Of a stretch of 64,000 nucleotides of DNA, positions 59,055 to 64,000 are shown piece by piece (within the stretch, counting starts at the first letter, position 1; every line of letters starts with the position of its first letter). Source of the DNA: Muscardinus avellanarius (Eukaryota > Chordata > Mammalia > Rodentia > Gliridae). The stretch covers positions 82,032,888 to 82,096,887 of the forward strand of contig OY726571.1 in the NCBI GenBank assembly GCA_963383645.1. The letters are read 5' to 3'. The position numbers were made by a program, and so were the translations under genes. Under the pieces are notes generated by a model. The model made no database searches and had not been told where the DNA came from. It saw only the letters and a program-made list of their open reading frames with translations.

Positions 59055-62000
59055 ATGGCTCTTGAGACCACCGCCTGGCTGGGCCCTCTGCTCCTGGCCT
59101 CCCTCTGGGTGCCCTCAGCACCAGGTAGGTGGGGGCTGAGGAGGAAGCATGGGACCCACCAGCCTGGCCTGACTCCCTCCCTCCCATGTCCCACAGCCTC
59201 ACTTCTCAGGCGCCTGGGAGACCACATTCAGCAGTTCCAGGAGCGCTCTGGCCTGGGCCTGGACCCAGGTGAAGTCGCCTTGCCAAAAGCGGGGTGGCTG
59301 GAGCAGCCCCTGGATCCCTTCAATGCCTCTGACAGCCGGACCTTTCTGCAGGTGAGGTCTGGGGTGGGGGGGTCCTCAGCCCTCATTTGCCCTGGGTCTC
59401 TTACTAAGCTTGCTGTCGGTGTCCCCCAGACAGCCCCTCACCACAGGCCTCTAATCTTAGATTCACTTTTATTCTCCCCTCTTTTCTTAGTGTCCCATGT
59501 TTTGGGCCCTTGAAGACTGTCTTTTACCCTTTCCTTCTCCCTGTTATTCACTTACTTTCTCAGTGTCCCTTAGGGCCCCTTCTCCTCTCAGTTTGCCCAT
59601 GAAGCCCGCCACCAGGTCTCTGTATGCACAGGAATTCGAACTAGCTGTGGAATTAGGCCTGACTGTCACAACACGCACTTGGAACTGTGTCTTGTCTGAA
59701 TAAACAAACTTACCATTGTTCACTGCCACCTTTTAAACAGTCTCTGGTACGAGATTACCTGAGTTCATCCAATTTATTATATATTCTATAATCCTGACTT
59801 CAAGAAATAGTGTCTTCTATGGATCACCCACTCCCCTTAGTCCTGGGGACAGAAGAATAAAAACTCAGACAAAATATATATGCGTTTATAGCTCTTGCAT
59901 TCTAAATGAGAAAAAAATCAGATGAGAAATAAATGTATAAATGAAGAAGTCCATCTTGGATACTTCTGAGTAAAAGGACAATCAGTTAGAGAGACACACA
60001 CAGAGAGAATAGGGCACGGTTAGGACTCTCGCAACGCCATTCCTCTCCCTCTCCCCACCTCTTAGCGCTACTGGGTGAATGACCAACACAGGGCTGGCCA
60101 GGATGGACCTGTATTCCTGCATCTGGGGGGCGAGGGCAGCCTGGGGCCTGGCTCAGTGATGACAGGTAAGAAGTGAGGGTAGGGATAGAAGGCTAGGAAG
60201 CTGGCGGGACCACGAAGGGGAACTGCATAGGAACCTGGGAGGCCTGAGGGGTGCAGGCTTACACCCTGCCTGTATCTCCTTCCTACCACATGCTCTTCAC
60301 AGGACACCCTGCAGCCCTGGCCCCGGCCTGGGGTGCCCTGGTGATAAGCCTGGAGCACAGGTTTTATGGCCTGAGTGTTCCTGCTGGGGGCCTGGGCATG
60401 GCCCAGCTGCGTTACTTGTCCAGCCGCCATGCGTAAGTAGGGGCAGGGAATGTGTTTAGGGTTACGGGACTAGGAATGTCTTGGCACCTTCACTGCCCTA
60501 TGCCAACTCCTAACTCCCTTCTGCCATCTTTTTTGACTAACATAGTGTCTTACTTACTCTTTCCCTCTACTCTGGGTACCATCTCTCCCTCCATATATGT
60601 GTATCTTACCGTCTATTCTTATCTCTGCTTCTGCTTTACTGCCTGGAGTAGTCTGTCTCACTATAGCTCACTGGTCCAGTCCACCAGCACGTCTTAGCTG
60701 GATTACAGCCACAGCATCTCACCTGTCTTCCTGTTTCTGCCCTTAACTTCCAGGTGGAAACCAGAGTGATCCTGTTAAGAACACAGACCAGATCATGATC
60801 CCCCAACCCCCACCATCTCAAATCTCTCTTGTCTCTCATATTGCTCAGGTTGAAGACAAAGCCTTTTTGGTGAAGCCCTGTAGTAAACAAAGGCTCTGGT
60901 CACAGTAAGCTCTGACCTCCAAATTCCACTCACTGGGCTCCAGCTATCTGAGGGCCTTGCTGTTCTATAGACCATCTTGAGCCTTTGAACTCTCCCCTCT
61001 GCAAGCAGTGGCCTTCTCCCAGAGATCTGCAGCCCCCACTCAGCTCCCTCTGCACCCCACCATTGCTAACTCCATTCCACTGCTTTATAGTTCTTCGCAG
61101 AACTTACCTCCCACTCCTACTTGGTGTCTCTCTCTGCCTCTGTTTCAGTCTCTGCCTGTCTCTGTCTCATTCTTGTCTCCATCTTTCTATGCCCACATCC
61201 ATTTCTCTTTGTCTCTTTCTCTGTGTCTCTCTACATCTCTTATTTTTCTGCAAGCTAGACTGGTTTCTATGGGCAGTAGAATGGCGGCACTATCTGCAAG
61301 CTATTTCAGAAAGCCTGGGGAAGAAAGGAAGCCAGGAGAGGAGAACGAAGATATTAGACAACATCCCAGTGTTTATTTATTTCTCCTTGGGACTCTCTCC
61401 TCCAATACCTCTTGCCCACCTTCCTCCTCTTCAGAGAAGCCCTCCTTGACTGTTTCCAACTGCCCCTATATTTGTTAAGCTTCATCTAAACCGCCTTGAA
61501 TCTCTTTTCTTTCGCATCTAACACGGGAAGAGGAGAGTAGAGGGTTCGAAGATCGCAAGAACAGGGTGTCCCTGGACTTAGGCACTTTTGCTAGTGTAGG
61601 TGGTCTAGAGATTCCTAAGAAAGACTTCGAGAGAAGAGCTGGCCAGCTCTGTCCTCTCAATTCTCGGTGTCCCAGCTTGCTGAAAGGGAACATCTTCAAG
61701 GATTCCCAAAGAGGAAAAGCGACGGAAATGTCCCCTCTGCCCCAGGTTGGCCGACACGGTCTCTGCCCGCCTTGCGCTCTCCCGCCTCTTCAACATCTCC
61801 TCCTCCAGCCCCTGGATCTGCTTTGGAGGCTCCTACGCCGGCTCCCTGGCCGCCTGGGCCCGGCTGAAGGTCCCGGGCCCCTCCGGGTGGGACGAGGGAG
61901 GGCACTGGGACCGCGAAGCCCAGTCTCAGGGGATAGGAACGCCCTCCCCCGCGTCCCCACTCCCCAAGGGTCCCAGGGAGCGAGCTCCCCACCCCGGCTG

Positions 62001-64000
62001 CAGGCTGACCGCGTCTCCTTTCTCAGTTTCCTCATCTCATCTCTGCCTCCGTCGCCTCCTCTGCCCCGGTCCGGGCAGTGCTGGATTTCTCCGAGTATAA
62101 CGAGGCAAGGACGCGCGGCGGGTGAGGGAAACGCGTCCGGGAGGGCCGGGTGTCCAGGGTGTCCAGCGCCTCCCTGATCCTCCCTCCTGCTGCGCCGCAG
62201 GTGGTGTCCAGAAGCCTCGCGAGCACGGCGATCGGCGGGTCGCGGGAGGTAAGTGCGGGGCCTGACCGTGGGGAGAGGGAGAGGCCGGAGCTGGGAAACC
62301 GGTCCACGGGGCGCAGTGGACACGCTGCGAGGAGGGACGTGCATGGATGTTGGAAGGAGCCTGGAACTGGGGGTGGAAGGGACGTTGGAAGGAGAGGCGC
62401 ATCCCTGCGGAGGCGGACTTGGGAGAGACAGGGATCCCAGAGTGGGCTCGGTGTGGGTGCGGCTGGGGCGGGGCTTAGGAGGGACACCTGTCCTAAGGGG
62501 TCTCGCTGGGCGGGGCGGGGCTTAGGAGGGACACCTGTCCTAAGGGGTCTCGCTGGGCGGGGCTAATAGCGTGGCTGAGGGACTGCTGGAGCCAAAGCTG
62601 CACGCAGGTCCAGCGCTGGGAAAGCCGGCCAAGCCTTATCCGCCCCGACGCCCCCTCGTCCCCGCAGTGCAGGGCGGCAGTGTCTGCAGCCTTCGCCGAA
62701 GTCGAGCGGCGGCTGCGCGCCGGAGGAGCGGTCCGGGCCGCGCTGCGGGCGGAGCTGGGCGCCTGCGGGTCCCTGGGCGGCGTGGATGACCAGGCGGAGC
62801 TGCTGGGCGCGCTGCAGGCCCTGGTGGGGGGCACCGTGCAGTATGACGGGCAGGCGGGGGCGCCGCTCAGCGTGCGGCAGCTCTGCGGACTCCTCCTCCA
62901 GGCCGGGGGCAACTGCAGCCGGCCCGCACCCTACTGCGGGCTTCGGCGGGCGGTGCAGGTGAGCACACTCCGCACCCCACCACCGACCGGGATTGGCCCA
63001 CTAGGGTTCCTGCCTTACCTCCCGGGTGACTTAGCAAATGAGAACCCTTTCTGGGCCTTACTTTTCTTACTTGTAAGCAGCTCAGGCCTGACGTTTGGAA
63101 GGTGTAGCCCTGGAAACAAAACTCTCCCAGGGATTTGAGGGGGCATGTCAGCCTCTGATGCCACACGTACCGTCCAGCTGTCACTTTTCTGACGGTGCCA
63201 GGACCAAGTACTGTGAGAAGTGACTCAAAGCTCATTTCATTGAATTATCAGGAGATAAGTGCCATTATTAACCCCACTTACAGAAGAGAAAACTGAGGCA
63301 CAAAAGATTATCACTTGCCCAGGCTTTCACAGGTGATACAATCCACCTGATTACAGGGACACCTTCTTTACCCTCTCTGACCACTGACTCAGGAGAATGC
63401 AGAAACTCACTCTTCTCTTTTTGACTTATGAGTCTGGCCCTGGTCAGCCAGAGAGTATACCTATGTGTGTATATTGTTCCCTAGATCGCCATGCACAGCC
63501 TGGGCCAGAGGTGTTTAAGCTTTTCTCGAACAGAGACAGTGGCCCGGCTGAGAGCTACGGAACCCCAGGTGACCGGCGTGGGTGACCGGCAGTGGTTGTA
63601 CCAGACCTGCACGGAGTTCGGCTTCTGTGAGTGACCGGCCCAGCCCTGCCCTGCCCTGCCCCAAACTTGCATACCACCCTGCCCAGAGGGTCACCTCCCA
63701 GGTGGTCTGGAGCCATTTCATTTCCACACCACAGCTAAGCTGACTCCCATCCCTTGTGTAAGCTGCAGGTGTGGACTGGAGAGGGGAGACAGTCACACAA
63801 GTGCCCTCACAGGCCTCTTGGCACTCACTCTCCAGTGATCCTGCCTTCAACCTGCTCTTTCTCTGTCTCTGCTCCAGGAAGGTCTCCACCCCCACCCCCC
63901 AGTCACTAGAAGAACCTGAATCTATTAGATGTCTCCTTCCTAAGATCTAGATGGCCTGTCAATGACTATGTCCCACCCACACTGTGTCTTGGAACAACCT
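59055..64000 (+). CDS. PRSS16: PRSS16, thymus-specific serine protease (exons 1-9, partial)
   Basis: S28-family serine peptidase of thymic epithelium, implicated in shaping peptides for MHC class II selection (family knowledge). Coding exons read from splice sites: 59055-59124, 59197-59351, 60066-60165, 60303-60432, 61746-61869, 62027-62104, 62201-62248, 62668-62958 and 63485-63626. All phases join cleanly, giving 379 codons plus one base; the human protein has about 514. The first exon encodes a hydrophobic signal peptide (WLGPLLLASLW). Exon 4 has the LEHRFYGLS motif and exon 5 the nucleophile motif GGSYAGS. Later exons give DFSEYN, TAIGGS and QWLYQTCTEFGF. The catalytic Asp and His lie in later exons outside the window. 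Intron 6 begins with GC, and the intron 5 donor (AAG|GTCCCG) is weak. The reading frame is intact. Confidence 0.96.
60755..61480. repeat. L2-like LINE remnant in PRSS16 intron 4
   Basis: Fragments 'gtgatcctgttaagaacaca', 'cagatcatgatc', 'tgagggccttgctgttc' and 'cagagaagccctccttgact' follow the order of a common ancient LINE2 segment. Very diverged. Confidence 0.5.
62105..62106 (+). promoter_or_regulatory. Non-canonical GC splice donor, PRSS16 intron 6
   Basis: Exon 6 ends ...TATAACGAG and the intron starts GCAAGG; the acceptor is GCCGCAG at 62200. The upstream AG and downstream AAGG fit the strong context usual for GC-AG introns. Confidence 0.75.
62465..62558. repeat. Tandem 47-bp duplication in PRSS16 intron 7
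   Basis: Two identical 47-bp units, each containing the inverted pair CTTAGGA...TCCTAAG, followed by a third partial GGGGC. Confidence 0.9.
63215..63355 (-). repeat. MIR SINE in PRSS16 intron 8
   Basis: Antisense MIR signature: 'gccattattaaccccactta', 'gaaaactgaggcacaaaaga' and 'cacttgcccaggctttcaca'. Confidence 0.75.
63627..64000 (+). other. PRSS16 intron 9, truncated by the window edge
   Basis: Starts with donor GTGAGT. No continuation of the coding sequence (expected after ...EFGF) is found before the end of the window. Confidence 0.7.

Noticed and set aside
58661..59227. 188-codon minus-strand frame overlapping PRSS16 exon 1
   Set aside because: Low-complexity S/P-rich translation of purine-rich DNA antisense to a real exon.
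61566..62177. 203-codon frame through PRSS16 exon 5 and flanking introns
   Set aside because: Reads exon 5 in the wrong frame and runs through introns; the spliced frame agrees with the known protein.

Overview
This is a gene-sparse mammalian nuclear DNA window with interrupted genes, Pol III tRNA genes, L1, L2 and MIR debris and microsatellites. About 38 copies of one dimeric SINE (a B1-like left half joined to a shortened ID-like right half, the B1-dID type) point to a rodent, most likely of the squirrel-related group. The species itself cannot be read from the sequence. Gene content and order match the extended MHC class I region (human 6p22): H2B(-), H2A(+), H4(+), H2B(-), H2A(+), tRNA genes, then PRSS16(+). 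This order is recalled from general knowledge, not from a search run here.

Layout. 0-19 kb: two intact vomeronasal type-1 receptor (V1R) genes facing away from each other (coding exons 1041-1937 minus and 16773-17681 plus). Each has a conserved TATA-bearing upstream exon about 3.5-3.8 kb from its coding exon, so the whole transcription unit was duplicated in inverted orientation. Between the two promoters lie several SINEs, a 3' L1 fragment and a 5'-inverted (twin-primed) L1. A solo LTR with a perfect 6-bp target duplication sits in the plus-strand V1R intron. 19.9-22.2 kb: tRNA-Pro and tRNA-Ser with GC-rich islets. 22.6-30.8 kb: five replication-dependent histone genes, two H2B/H2A divergent pairs flanking a lone H4. 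All have 3' stem-loops, and most have a recognisable U7-type downstream element. 34.7-55.3 kb: nine more tRNA genes (His, Thr, Ile, Val, Ser, Arg, Leu, Val, Ile) scattered through repeats. Two closely related 492-bp solo LTRs lie at 39.07 and 55.78 kb. 59.06 kb to the end: exons 1-9 of PRSS16, the thymus-specific serine protease. The gene runs off the right edge, so the final exons with the catalytic Asp and His are not present.

No bacterial-type operon, CRISPR array or clearly new system is present. The points most worth a second look are: the conserved V1R promoter/first-exon module, a duplicated histone downstream element behind the second H2B, a GC-AG intron in PRSS16, two tRNA-Val genes that differ only at the wobble base, the LTR pair with intact target duplications, and an exon-like 32-codon frame just upstream of PRSS16.
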